A stretch of 64,000 bases of DNA from Chelonoidis abingdonii (Eukaryota; Chordata; Testudines; Testudinidae). Positions 11,023 through 22,009 of this stretch are shown here, in pieces (the stretch's first letter is position 1; each line of letters opens with the position of its first letter). The DNA lies in assembly GCF_003597395.2 (NCBI RefSeq), contig NC_133770.1:10573826-10637825 (forward strand), given 5' to 3'. A program made the position numbers and the translations under genes. Below the pieces are notes generated by a model. That model was not told the DNA's origin and ran no database searches. It saw only the letters and a program-made list of their open reading frames with translations.

Positions 11023-12257
11023 TGGAAACAGATTGGTTCTCTCTGTTTTTAGGGTGGTCTTTCCACTTAGGAATGAGGGACATTGGTGCTCTGCTCTGGT
11101 CCATTCTGTACCTGTTCTCCGGAAACCTAGAGGACTTTTGCTGCCAGGACTGACAATTAGGCACCTGCCACGAGCTCTGAAAATACAGGGGCGGGGAATT
11201 TGAACAGAAACCCAGCTATCACTTCACTTCTACCAATATAACCCCCCCTCACTCTCCTCAGCATAATGCCTGGCCATCCAGCAGCATATTAATGCAGCAC
11301 TGATTGCTTCTTAGTGGAAAACTACTTGGACATCTAGAGGTAAGCGGTAGTGATCAATAAAAGTGCCACCACAGGGTGTTCTTGATTAATCATTTGCCAC
11401 TGGCTTAATCTAACAAGTCAAACAGATTAATCCCCTTTCATCAATATGCTGATAATGGCTCCTCTATCCACTGTTACTTCCAGTTTCCCACTGATCATGT
11501 GTGTTTTTAATTCCACTCATTTAATTAGAAAGGATAATAAATTAGTTGTTTAACCACAGCGGATTTTCTTTCTGCCAACAGGATGCAGAGTGTGCAGAAG
11601 ATAGATAACACACAAACCCACTCATAAATCAATGTTTTCTATTAAAGGTGGCAGGGGGCCTTATTCGCTTTTTGTTCTCCCCTTCCCATGTGCCAGAATC
11701 CTGCTAGCTATGGAGCCATCTCGTGACAGGTTTAACAGAGATGTTATGTGCTAGGATTTTTCTGGCAGCTTTGTCTAGTGGAAACAGTAATCATTTTAAT
11801 ATATGGGAATGCTGCTGTACTTAGTGGTTGCTGCTTCAGATCTCTCTCCCCAGCTCGCTCGCTCGCTCTCATACACACATAGCCAGTTTTTCCAGTACTG
11901 CTTTCAGTTACATAACTGATGCAATAGCTTAGCACCAACCTAGAAGAGTCGCTTTTCTGCCACCTGTGCTCGCACACTGCACGCTAAATGCTGACACGCA
12001 CACACACAAGGCTAGACACTTGACAGGGATACATAAGCTGCATGCTTAAATATTCAGTGACACAGGGACAGGGATTAGGATTGTGGGTAGGTGCCCTCGC
12101 TCCCAGGCAATAGAGGCATTCTCTTGCTTGCTCAATGACTACAAGTATTTCAGACCAAGTGGAACAGCTTCAACAGGAAAAAATGAGAGCGTTTCCTTGC
12201 CCCCACTTCAGAGTAGCCTATAGCCTGCTGTGTAGGGTACTTACCTACAACACAGAA
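11023..12257. other. Unique intronic DNA with candidate regulatory stretch near 11340-11580
   Basis: From 11370 to 11545 there are several TAATC/GATTA sites ('ttgattaatcatttgcc', 'acagattaatccc') and 'tttaattagaaaggataat', the pattern of a conserved homeodomain enhancer. The rest is ordinary intron with a few short CA runs. Conservation is inferred from motif density only. Confidence 0.35.
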
Positions 12258-12668
12258 CAGTGATTCTCAACCAGGGGTACACGTATCCCTGGGGGTACTC
12301 AGAGGTCTTCCAGGGGTACATCAACTCATCTAGAGATTTGCCTACTTTTACAACAAGCTACGTAAAAAGCACTGGCAAAGTCAGTACAAACTAAAATTTC
12401 ATACAGACAAAGAGTTGTTTATACTGCTCTATATACCACACACTGAAATGTAAGTACAATATTTATATTCCAGTTGATTTACTTTATAATTATATGGTAA
12501 AAATGAGAAAGTCAGCAATGTTTCAGTAACAGTGTGGCTGTGAGACTTTTCTATTTTCATGTCTGATTTTGCAAGCAAGTAGTTTCTAAGTGAGGTGAAA
12601 CCTGGGGTATGCAAGACAAATCAGACTCCTGCAAGGAGTACACTAGTCTGGAAAGGTTGAGAGCCACT
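12258..12668. mobile_element. hAT-type MITE ('gattctcaaccaggggtac' family)
   Basis: The terminal inverted repeats are CAGTGATTCTCAACC at the left and GGTTGAGAGCCACTA at the right. The interior is AT-rich with the characteristic 'gggggtactcagaggtctt'. No clear 8-bp duplication was seen. Confidence 0.8.
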
Positions 12669-13255
12669 AGGAGATCCATCTTCAAATCCCTGCTCTACAG
12701 TACAGACTTGAACCAACATCTCTCTACTCCTAGGCTATAATCATGGAGCCAAAGGTGCAGGCGGCATTCCCCCAGCAGAGTTTTGTGAATCTAGCCCTTC
12801 ATTTCCTTTGCTTTTATTCAAAACACCTGGAACGTTTTGTTCGACCTGACCCAAAATGTTTTTGGATTTTTCAGACCAGCCAGCAAACCAGAAAATCAGT
12901 TCCTGGGCCAGCTTTCCTAGCGATCAGGCCTGGCAACATTGCACGTGTATTCACACACACACACAGCTACGGCACACGGAACTCATGCAAACACCCGGCT
13001 GCTTCCTAGCCAAAGACACTCCAGACTGCACATGCACTGCGACCTCGGAAGCCGTCCCACTTAGCGAAATCAGCTGAAGTCCCTGCAGAAATATAGATTT
13101 GTTTCAAGCCAGTAGTTTAATGTGGCACCATGAAACAACAGAATTCATTTAGACACTTGCTAATAACAATGGACATTAAAGGGGTGCAATGTGATCCATG
13201 TACCATGCTCAGTATGGAGCTTACCTAGGTTGTGGCACTGTAATATTAATGAAAA
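12669..13255. other. Unique intronic DNA with a short (CA)n at 12952-12966
   Basis: No family or coding exon was recognised apart from the small CA microsatellite. Confidence 0.45.
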
Positions 13256-13450
13256 TGTAACACCAACAGACCCCGGTTGGCAGGTGGGATTGAACCTGGG
13301 ACCTCTGAAGCTTAATGCATGAGCCGCTACTGCATGAGTTAAAAGCCACATGGCCCTTAGCTCAGGCTGTAGCAGACTCATTAATCTCTCAGTGGTCTGG
13401 GTGCCATTAGAGTGAACAAAACACCACACCCAGGAGGTGCGTGGGTTACA
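13256..13450 (-). repeat. ~195-bp tRNA-like interspersed repeat, copy 1
   Basis: It runs from 'tgtaac' to 'gttaca'. On the minus strand it contains 'gcggctcatgcattaagc' and, about 20 bp on, 'cccaggttcaatccc', which resemble pol III A and B boxes. The same unit in the same orientation lies at 24901-25102. It is likely an old tRNA-derived SINE, though the TGTAAC/GTTACA ends could also suggest a DNA element. Confidence 0.65.
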
Positions 13451-14029
13451 AAAACCTGAGCGGGTGTCAGCAGACTCCAAATCCTTTCCCGAATTCAATG
13501 GAGCTACACCAGGGGTGACCTTGGCATTTGTACATGATTATATAAGTAGGAAATCAATGTGCAGAATGCCACATTCTGTCTTTAGCCTAACTCAGGGCAA
13601 TGCCCAGAGAGCGAGACAGAAAGGGGTTTTCAGTAGGCACAGCAGAGTTTTGGTTGGCAGCCTCAGCAGCAAAGCACAGCGAGCCTGGAGCGTTACCGAC
13701 ACTCTGATGAGTTCATGGGCTCTGACAGACACACAACAGGAGGTGGGAAGCGAATTCCATGCCCCGGACACTCCTTTCCACTCCTCATCCCTCCACAATG
13801 ATCAGATTGTTCACTGCCATTGTGGGCATGTACATCACTGCTCTTTACGCCTCCTTTCATCAAGAGAACAGGTTCTGTGACTTGAGAGAGGCACTCCAGG
13901 AGGGCAAGTTAAACACGCTCGACCGTCTCCTGCTGCTGTAAGGACACTGCTAGAGTACTGGGTGAGGCCAATATAATCAAACTCCACACCACAATGGATT
14001 TCACTGTGTGCATAGTTTCTAGGCCAGGC
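13451..14029. other. Unclassified intronic DNA
   Basis: The stretch is somewhat GC-rich and contains a 147-codon frame (13437-13880) that starts inside the preceding repeat and has no family motifs, so it is not called as a gene. Confidence 0.4.
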
Positions 14030-14423
14030 CATAGACGCCGGACTCCGTGGCTGCTCCAGGGCTCTGCACCCACCAGCAGCTCCCTGCCCACCCCAGCTCA
14101 CCTCCACCTCCACCTGCTCCCCTGAGCACACCGCATGCCCACTCTTCCCCCCTAGCTCCCAGTGCTTGCCACCGCGAAACAGCTGATTCGCACAGCAAGC
14201 AGAGGGAGGGGGAGGGGAAGGGGGGGGAATGCGGCGCACTCAGGGAAGAGGTGGGGCCAAGGCAGGGATTTGGAGAAGGAGTCAGAACAGAGACAGGGAG
14301 GGGGTGGAGTTGGGGTGGGGACTTTGGGGAAGGGGTTGGAATGGGGGCAGGGCAGGGAAGGGGTGGGGTTGGGGCAGCGGGGCTCCAAGCATCTACTGAC
14401 GCCAGGGAAAGTTGGTGCCTATG
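14030..14423. mobile_element. hAT MITE (GC-rich 'cataggtgccgac' family), copy 1
   Basis: The ends CATAGACGCCGGAC and GTTGGTGCCTATG are inverted repeats. The flanks are an 8-bp duplication with one mismatch, GGCCAGGC (14022-14029) and GACCAGGC (14424-14431). The interior is GC-rich with 'gggcaggg' runs, which create long spurious ORFs on both strands. Copy 2 is at 18206-18612. Confidence 0.9.
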
Positions 14424-15204
14424 GACCAGGCTGATCTACGCTCAGGTCATGTGTACAGGGCATACAAGAAATTGCATGGCTGCCAGAGGTGACACGTTAA
14501 CTGCGGATGGTGGGCGGGCACAATTGAAAGGCTCTGGGTGGGCATGTGACTGCTCCACTCATAGCCTCTGCCTCCAGCCCTCGACTCATGTTAGTGGGTG
14601 GTCTGCAAAGCAGGCCATGGGAAGCACCAGGACTCTAGCAGCAGGGAAGGAGAAGCAGCCCCATGTCGTGAGACGAGGGGGAGGAACTCAGCCAGCCACC
14701 CTGTCGCTTCCTCCCTCCTTGTGCTTCACAGACACATAAGTGCTGCTGCCAGGGGGAGCCGCTGCCTCCTCGCTGCTGGGGGTCCCAGTGCGAAGCAGCC
14801 CAAGAAATCTAGGGGGCCATGTGACCCTGTATGCCCCCAATGCGTCACCTCTGACGGCTGCACAGGGGTCACTTGGAATAGCAGTTCTGGCATTCTGTGC
14901 ACCCTGAGGAGCACAGGAGCTGTTCCCTCCAGCACTAGCCAGAGAGGATACCGAAAAAGGGGAGGACTCATACCCCTGCCTCTCCCCTTCCCCCTGAGGT
15001 GGGGCGGGGGTGCAAGATAACAGACACAGCGAATGGCCAAGACTCAGCCCAACATAAACGTGGAAGTTGTGGAGTTGAGTTGAACTCAAGAGTTTTGGGT
15101 TTTCCAGCTCCCAGAGAGGAGCAGGATATGTAGTAGGAAGGACTCAGTGAGCAGGTCATTGCCCAGCTCTCTGCATGTGAAGTCTGCAAAGATCCATCCC
15201 TTAC
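14424..15204 (-). other. VIPR1 intron 2, part next to exon 2
   Basis: GC-moderate unique DNA lies directly downstream (minus strand) of the exon donor. No further class B receptor coding, such as the WDN..CW block expected of the next exon, was seen between here and position 1. Intron 2 is therefore inferred to exceed 15 kb. Confidence 0.5.
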
Positions 15205-15301
15205 CTACTGTCTGATTGTCCAGGCTGGAGTCCGCCAGGCATTTCTCACGCTCATGTTCGATCGTCAGCATGATGGTGCACTCAGGAGGTGTGCTTGACA
15301 C
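15205..15301 (-). CDS. VIPR1: VIPR1 exon 2 (vasoactive intestinal peptide receptor 1), minus strand
   Basis: This exon codes the start of the extracellular hormone-binding domain of a class B (secretin-type) G-protein-coupled receptor at the plasma membrane. The 32 codons plus one base read VSSTPPECTIMLTIEHER, then EKCLADSSLDNQTV. The two cysteines have 12 residues between them, as in human VIPR1 (C-12-C), and are followed by 'LxxxxLxNxTxG' with the N-x-T glycosylation site. Length (97 nt, phase 0 in, phase 1 out) equals what I recall for human exon 2. Splice signals are strong: branch motif TACTGAC (A at 15335), then a CT-rich tract, TTTCTGTAG at 15310-15302, and donor G|GTAAGG at 15205-15199. 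VIPR2, ADCYAP1R1, SCTR and GHRHR differ in spacing here. Exon 1 (signal peptide) and exon 3 were not located. The first residue depends on the acceptor chosen. Confidence 0.88.
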
Positions 15302-15343
15302 CTACAGAAAGGGCAGAGAGAGAGAGATTGACTGTCAGTAAAT
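15302..15343 (-). promoter_or_regulatory. VIPR1: 3' splice site of VIPR1 exon 2: branch point and polypyrimidine tract
   Basis: On the minus strand the order is TTTACTGACAGTC, CTCTCTCTCTCTGCCC, TTTCTGTAG. The branch adenosine at 15335 lies 33 nt from the AG, within the normal range. Confidence 0.85.
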
Positions 15344-15587
15344 TATCAGCCCATCCATTCTCCATGGCACATTTATAGCTAAAGACACTCCCCTGGGCCA
15401 AGTAAAAAAGATAAAACAGATTGAACCAAGTGTCTTTTTATGACTGTTTAGAAGAAATAGCTGAGTAACCTAATGGTGGCCAAAGAAATATGACTTAACT
15501 CAGGCAGCTTTGCTCCTGTCTGTCTTAAACAGCCCTAGCTATCTGATTATGCTCCACTACCAGCACTTATGTTTTCTTGTTCACTCC

Positions 15588-15861
15588 GGGTATGTCTGTA
15601 CAGCAGCTAAACACCCATTGCTGGTTGGGATCAACTGAATAGGGCTCACGGGTCTCGGGCTGTGGGGCTGTAAAATTGCTTTGTAGAAGTTCAGGCTTGG
15701 GCTGGAGCCCAAGCTCTGGGACCCTGCAATGGGGAAGGGTCCCAGAGCCCCGAGCCTCAATATCTACACAGCAGTTTTTAGGCTACTGGGGGTTGGGCTA
15801 GCGGGGCTGAGTCAGCGGACCCTTACCAGCAGCGAGTCTTTTATTGCAGTGTAGACTGGCT
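15588..15861. mobile_element. Terminal-inverted-repeat element ('gggtatgtct...agac' family b), copy 1
   Basis: It starts 'gggtatgtctgtacagcag' and ends 'attgcagtgtagactggc'. The internal 'gggctggagcccaagctctg' and 'gggtcccagagccccgagcc' form a near-palindromic centre. Copy 2 is at 48416-48652. Confidence 0.8.
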
Positions 15862-16022
15862 TGACACAAACAATGGTACCGAGGAGTTTCAGATGGGAGG
15901 CTAGAAATTCACACTGAGCCTGTCCCTCCCATGATGTTTCCCCCATATTTACATAACGTGCTTAGTGAATGACAATTCACTGCCTCAGCTCCCCAGAATT
16001 ACAGTTGTGAGCTCAAGCAACT

Positions 16023-16067
16023 AAAAAATATATATACAGTATATATACACACAAACACACACACAGA
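16023..16067. repeat. (TA)n/(CA)n microsatellite
   Basis: 'atatatatacagtatatata' is followed by CA-rich sequence. Confidence 0.85.
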
Positions 16068-16266
16068 GGAAATTCTTAATATTAAGATTGTTCCAGCAGT
16101 TTTTACTGGGCCAGACTGCATACTAGGATTTATATAATAGTAAGGAAAATGGACCAGGTAAAGAATCAGAGACCCTTTGTCCTGTATATTTTATAGGATA
16201 CGGTAATAGCTAAGTATATTGCACGAAAGTTTACATTTAACAAAGGAATAAAGAGTTGGATGAATA

Positions 16267-16267
16267 T

Positions 16268-16304
<37 letters not shown>

Positions 16305-16306
16305 GA
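16267..16306. repeat. (CT)n(CA)n compound microsatellite
   Basis: A long CT run passes directly into a CA run; both are perfect dinucleotide tracts. Confidence 0.95.
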
Positions 16307-16374
16307 GTTGTGTTAACATTACCAGCACCTTATTGATTTAGGTGAAATTCCTAAGTTTGTTCATTATTTCTATT

Positions 16375-16480
16375 GCTGTAGCACCTCCAAGCCTCACTGG
16401 GGGATCAGGATCTCATTGTGCAAGGTGCTGTACAAACCACATAACAGTCAGAGAAACGTCAAGAGAAAACAACTCAACAC
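16375..16480 (+). repeat. Ancient amniote repeat ('gtgctgtacaaac' family)
   Basis: 'attgtgcaaggtgctgtaca' is preceded by 'gtagcacctccaagcc'; related to the fragment at 722-815. The 500 bp on to 16985 hold only unique DNA. Confidence 0.5.
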
Positions 16481-16987
16481 AACTCACAAGCTGGGAACAG
16501 CCAATGTGACAAGGAGAGGATGAGCCTAGCAGTGTGATGAGCAGCAGTCATCGCCTGCCCGCTGCCTAGCTATTGCCAAGTGTTTTGTAGGCAAAAGGAG
16601 ACAGGTGAGACTTGAAGGCGGGAAGAGTCGTTTAGTAGCTGATCTCACAATCTTAACAAAACGATAAAGTAAAGTAAATATTTTTATTTGCAGAAAAATT
16701 TGACCTGCAGATTTTTTCTGTCATCTTATGCTATTTACTGGCTCCACTGGCAAAGTATGCCAATTAGTTTCCCACATCACTATTTTCCAGCACAGTTTAT
16801 AAACTGGGAGAGCTAGTGAATTCTTTGAGCTAACAACTGCTTTCTGTGTATGGTATTGTAAGTGCTGTTCTTTGGGGTAAATTATCACGTCACTTCTCAG
16901 GTTAACTCCCTTTTTCTCATCATCATTAATCCTCTCATCCTCTCTCACCTAAACTCTTCTCTAATGTCCTCTCTTGTGTAGGGCTTG

Positions 16988-18160
16988 GGCCTGGTCTACA
17001 CTATAGAGTTAGGTTGACATAAGGCAGCTTATATCAACCTCTCTCTGTAAGTGTCTATACTAAAAAGTAGCTCCCACCTATGTAACTCGCCCACTACACT
17101 GGCTTAATAACTCCACCTCCGTGAGAGGTGTTGCACTTATGTCGATGTAGCTATGTTGACGCAGTGTCAGTGTAGACACTGCATTGCTTACATCAACGGT
17201 TGCTGCCTTTCAGAAACTGTCCCACGATGCCCCACACTGGCAGTCAAAAAAGCAAACAGGATGTTGGGAATCATTAAAAAAAAGATAGAGAATAAGATGG
17301 AGAATATCTTATTGCCCTTATTATAAATCCATGGTATATCAATATCTTGAATACTGAGTACAGATGTGGTCTCCTCATCTCAAAAAAGATATACTGGCAC
17401 TAGAAAAGGTTCAGAGAAGAGCAACTAAAATGATTAGGGGTTTGGAACGAGTCCCATATGAGGAGAGATTAAAGAGGCTAGGACTTTTCAACTTGGAAAA
17501 GAGGAGACTAAGGGGGGATATGATAGAGGTGTATAAAATCATGAGTGATGTGGAGAAAGTGAATAAGGAAAAGTTATTTACTTGTTCTCATAATATAAGA
17601 ACTAAGGACCACCAAATAAAATTAATGGGCAGCAGGTTTAAACCAAATAAAACGAAGTTCTTCTTCACACAGCGCACAGTCAACTTGTGGAACTCCTTGC
17701 CTGAGGAGGTTGTGAAGGCTAGGACTATAACAGGGTTTAAAAGCGAACTGGATAAATTCATGGAGGTTAAGTCCATTAATGGCTATTAGCCAGGATGGGT
17801 AAGGAATGGTGTCCCTAGCCTCTGTTTCTCAGCGGGTGGAGATGGATGGCAGGAGAGAGATTACTTGATCATTATTTGTTAGGTTCACTCCCTCTGGGGC
17901 ACCTGGCATTGGTAGACAGGATATTGGGATGGATGGACCTTTGATCTGACCCAGTATGGCCATTCTTATGTTCTTATGCCTTAGTCGGGTGTCAACAAGG
18001 CTGATGAGCCATTAGTTAAATCGGTGCAAGCACTCCTGATGAGGATACACACGGCTGATACTAGGAGCATAGTGTGGATATATAAATCTGTTTCAACTAC
18101 TACAATGACTGTACATCGATGAAACTTAGTTTGACTTCATTTTGTAGTGTAGATTTGCCC
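16988..18160. mobile_element. Terminal-inverted-repeat element ('ctggtctacact' family), split by a CR1
   Basis: The left part (16988-17237) begins 'ggcctggtctacactatag' and includes 'cagtgtcagtgtagacactg', a short palindrome. The right part (17977-18160) ends 'gtagtgtagatttgcc'. The element is non-coding and is interrupted by the CR1 at 17238-17976. Confidence 0.8.
17238..17976 (+). mobile_element. CR1 LINE 3' half, nested in the preceding element
   Basis: This is among the least decayed CR1 copies here. It begins inside ORF2, keeps a 141-codon frame (17364-17789) with '[20 protein letters not shown]' and 'WNSLPEEVVKARTITGFKSE', the ORF2 C-terminus, then has the 3' UTR and the 'cttatgttcttatg' tail. 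The 'cagtcaaa' at the junction is microhomology shared by target and element. Confidence 0.93.
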
Positions 18161-18868
18161 TTTGTCTACACTTAAAAATTAGATGGCTCCAGCTGCACCA
18201 CTGGGCATAGGTGCTGACTTCTGCTCCCACTGGTGAGTGCTCGATCCTCCTCTGCCCCGGGCCCCACCCCGACTCCACCCCTTCCATGAGACCCTGCCCT
18301 GCCCCACCCCCATTCCAACCTCTTCCCGAAAGTCCCTGCCCCAACTCCGCCCCCTCCCTGCCCCGATCCCAACTCCTTCCCCAAATTCCCGCCTTGCCTC
18401 TTCCCTGCCTCCTCCCTGAGTGTGCCACATTCCCACTCCTCTTGCCCCCTTCCTGGAGCGGCCAAACAGCTGTTTGGTGGCAGCCGGGCGGGAAGCACCG
18501 GGAGGTAGGTGGAGGAGCAGGGACGCAACATGCTCAGGGGAGAAGGCAGAGGTGGGACGGGGAGCTTGGCTGCCTTCCCCATGCCAGCCCCGGAGCACCC
18601 ATGGCGTCTGTGTCACTGGGGGATGTAAAAAAATGTTACCACCCGAGCGTCATAGTTAGGTCAAACTAACCCCTGGTGTAGACGTGTCTAAGTCAGTGCA
18701 AGAAGTCTTCTGTCAACCTAGCAACAACTTCTCAGAGAGGTGGATTAACTATATTGTTGGAAAACCCCTTCCAATGACATAGGAAGTCTTAGCGCTACTG
18801 GGCTACAGTGGCACAGCTGCAGCCCCTGAGCTATGGCACAATAGCAGCTATGGTGCAGGTATACCCAT
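18161..18868. mobile_element. Terminal-inverted-repeat element ('gtctacactt' family c), split by a hAT MITE
   Basis: The left part starts 'gtctacacttaaaaattag' and runs to the MITE at 18206. The right part has 'taacccctggtgtagacgtg' and the palindromic 'agaagtcttctgtcaacc' region. Another member lies at 20165-20440. Confidence 0.65.
18206..18612. mobile_element. hAT MITE (GC-rich), copy 2, opposite orientation to copy 1
   Basis: It is flanked by CCACTGGG (18198-18205) and TCACTGGG (18613-18620), an 8-bp duplication with one mismatch. It begins CATAGGTGCTGAC, and the interior 'ccccaccccgactcc' is the complement of the G-rich interior at 14030-14423. ORFs over 130 codons on both strands are compositional. 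Confidence 0.88.
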
Positions 18869-20164
18869 AATCTCATTGCAATTTCTTTGGGGGCAGGGAA
18901 TGGTCCGTGAGGCGAGATATTAAAATACTGTGTATATTTACGATGCCACAGAGATGATTTTTTAACAACAGTAACTTATGCTGCCTGCAAGCTAGAGATC
19001 ACAGTATATAATTGTCATGTTTTTCCTTTTCCTTTATTGAAAGCTGATCTACATACCTAAATCTGTGGCTTGCGTATTTACCTAGTGTGCCATGATATTT
19101 CCCTTTGAATGAATACTTCATTTCCACTTGAAAAAATTAGGTCAATATATACACAGGGTTCTGAAGAGCAGACTATTGACAGAATTAGGTAAATATGTAA
19201 AAAGGGAGTTTTAAAACATGCTGTCTTCCTTAATCCTTTTCCGAGTGGCCAGCTGTATCTTAAAAACACTACGCAGAGGAAGCATGACTAGTGGCTAATG
19301 CACAGGTGTGAGAATCAGGTGCTTTTTCCAGCTCTGCCACTGAGTTCCTGTGTGATCTTAAACGAGTCCTTTAGGCCCAGATTTTAAAAGCTATTTAGAC
19401 ATTGCTGACCTCAGTGTGGCAACACCCAACTGATTCAGGACTTTGAGTCTCATTTCCAAACGGGATTTAGGCACTTAAGAGATAAAATCCCACTAATTTA
19501 AGCCCTTGAGTGTTTAACTCCCTTTTAAAAATGAGACTTAGGCACTGCAAATACCTCAATACCTTTAAAAATCTGGAATTTAGGACCCAATCCAACATTC
19601 CCTGAGGTCAAACATAAAGATTCCCATTGTCTTCAGGCCTTTCCCCTGTCTTTCACTCAGTCTCTCTCTGTAAAATATCAGTAATACTATTGACTTTGTG
19701 TGTCAGGTTTCACTGTTAGTAAAACAAAAGACTACAGCAAGGACCAGATGGCTCAGGGGATGAGTAAATGGATGTTCAGCCTTTCATCTCTAACATCAGC
19801 TGAACTCCAGGTTAAGTCAGCCATGAGTGAAAGCTGCTGCCAAGCCAGGGATGCTCAGTGGCAAAATGAACTGGGTTATCTCCAACCATTTCCCAATTGA
19901 CTGGCGCTCCCAGCTCAAATGCCACCGCTACTACAACTGACAGCCTTGGCAGGCAGGCCAAGCTTTCAGTGGAGTTGGAGGCTGAACAATCTTCTCCCCT
20001 AGCTACAGCCCCTCCAGAAGAAGTTTGAAACAGATCAGCGAGATGGTGGGGTGGGACACTGATTGCTTCCAGAAGTGATACTGGCACCTTTAAAAAAACA
20101 GAGAGCCCGAGGAGCCAGGGACCTCACCAGGAGGGGAGCTGGCTAACTGGGGAGCTGGGTAATC
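18869..20164. other. Mostly unique DNA with a 'ttaggcacttaag' repeat near 19370-19600
   Basis: Around 19370-19600 the blocks 'gggatttaggcacttaagag' and 'atgagacttaggcactgc' resemble a palindromic short element common in turtles. Nothing else was recognised. Confidence 0.4.
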
Positions 20165-20440
20165 GGCATTCTCCATCACAAAATTGTCAGCCAGCTACAG
20201 TTAGTTTACACAAAGGGTTTACAGAAGATGCTCCCTATGCCAATGAGAGAATGTCTCCCATTGGCGTAGGCACTCCACCTAGCTGAGAGACGGTAGCTAT
20301 GACAACGGCACAAGTCCACCCGACAGGAATAGCGCTGCCTTCGCTGGGAGTTCAGTCTCTATAATAGCGTCGCTCAGGGGTGTGGATTGCCCTGCAGGAT
20401 GCAGTTATACCAGCATAAATTTCTGGTGTAGACCACGGCT
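20165..20440. mobile_element. Terminal-inverted-repeat element (family c)
   Basis: Contains 'cgtcgctcaggggtgtgga' and ends 'tctggtgtagaccacg', features of the family seen at 18161-18868. Confidence 0.65.
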
Positions 20441-20502
20441 TAGATTTATTGTTAAAGAATAATCCAGTTTCTTGGATAAATCCAGTGTGGATGGTCATCT
20501 AC

Positions 20503-20795
20503 CGGAAACTCACTCCAGGTGTGTTGACCCTGGAACTGGAAGGTGTAATTTGACTGAGCTATCACCCTAAAAATAGGAGTGTAGCCGCGGCAGCATGAGG
20601 GGTGGGAGGGGCAAACCACCCCGAGTACAATCCCATCTGCAACCTTTGGTAGGTATCCGGTCAGCTAGCCCATCTGGCCACCTGCACTGCAGCAGCTCCC
20701 TGCTCTTTTTAGTGCACTAGCTCGATCAGAGCTAGTGTCGGTGTGTCTGCCCAAGCTGGAAACTGTACCTTCCAACTCCAGTGTAGACATAGGCT
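20503..20795. mobile_element. Terminal-inverted-repeat element (family a), copy 2
   Basis: Contains 'gtagccgcggcagcatgagg', 'gcactagctcgatcagagct' and the terminus 'ccagtgtagacatagg', as in the copy at 10826-11022. Confidence 0.75.
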
Positions 20796-22009
20796 TAATC
20801 TCCTTAGGTGTCCTGCCCCAGCACCTGTGTGTGGTCTGATGTAAAACCTGGGATGGATTCATTGCTGACTGCTTCTCCTGCAGCCACTGCAATTGGGCAG
20901 GAAAACGGCATGGATCTTTCCAAGACGTGAATTCCTGTAGCTCAGAATTCAGCTCTTGTTCCACTAGTCAATGTGAAATAATCCCATGATGGCTCTGTGT
21001 AATGAGGGTATTCCTTCCCTTTGGGTCCCATCAGCTGTCAGAAGATTACTGTGCAGGCTGCTGCTTGCAGCAAGAAAAACCCATGTGTACATGTGCTTGC
21101 AATCAAATACACCCACAGGATCATCATGGTCTGAGAAACTAGTGAGACATGCAGTGATGTAGCCAGGGGTCAGCTAAAGAGGAGCAAACCTGAAAAGACT
21201 AAAAATATCAGCCTACATTTCCTTTTGGCTGCCTATTGCCACAGCCACAGTACATAAATGCAGATTTGCTTGTTTTCTTGGTAAACATCTTCTGGGTGAT
21301 CCTCATCTAGACCATGACAACGGAATCAGAAGACGGTGTTCAAAGACAATAAAACAAAAGCAGCAGCATTGTCAGAATAGTTCAAATGTCATGTTTTTAA
21401 TCGGCATTTCTGTCTGTGGCAGGGGGAGTCTCTTTGGACTCTTTCACATTCAGGGGACAGAGGAACCCACCATTTGAACGGGCACGTTCTTGTATTGAGT
21501 TCTTCGGCTACCAATCTAGTTAACAGCTGTAACCAACGGAACAACATGAACACCTGCTGGGAGCCAGGGCCCAAAATAGGAGACGATCCAAAGCCCACGG
21601 ACATCAGTGAGTTTTGGATCACACTCTTAGAAACCATGGGCCAGATTCTCCACTACTATACATCGATATAGTCCAGTGGAGCTATGCTGGTTTACAGCAG
21701 AAATGATCCAGCCCTAGGTTTCCCTCTCTGTCCATACTGCTTTATCATTCTTTGTTCATGAACGTACTCAGAAGCTCAGTTTTACTCTATGAACTTCTGA
21801 ATTATTCTGGGCACAAGCAAGAGTATCAAGAAGGGGCCCCAGTGGATGATCTCCTACCAGGATTTAGACCTTTGTCAAGGATTAATACCAACAATAACCC
21901 AGTCCATTCTAATGTCCTCAAAAGTTTTTGGTGTCTTGATAAAAATAGGTATGAATAGAATGATCAAGATGGATCCTAACATTTGGCTCTTCTGAAGCAC
22001 CCTTCATCC
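20796..22009. other. Unique DNA; short 'ccagattct' element at 21640-21715
   Basis: At 21640-21715 'gggccagattctccactact' and, further on, 'gatccagccct' form a weak inverted pair. Similar units occur at 51085-51180, 62335-62425 and 63660-63755. The rest is unrecognised. Confidence 0.4.

Noticed and set aside
14047..14739. 230-codon plus-strand ORF
   Set aside because: It starts inside the GC-rich hAT MITE at 14030-14423; length comes from high GC and few stops. No domains and no splice context.
17364..17789. 141-codon ORF as a host gene
   Set aside because: Residues match the CR1 ORF2 C-terminus and the frame ends at the element's 3' UTR.
18211..18669. 152-codon ORF and overlapping minus-strand ORFs
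   Set aside because: Antisense and sense reading of a hAT MITE with an 8-bp duplication.
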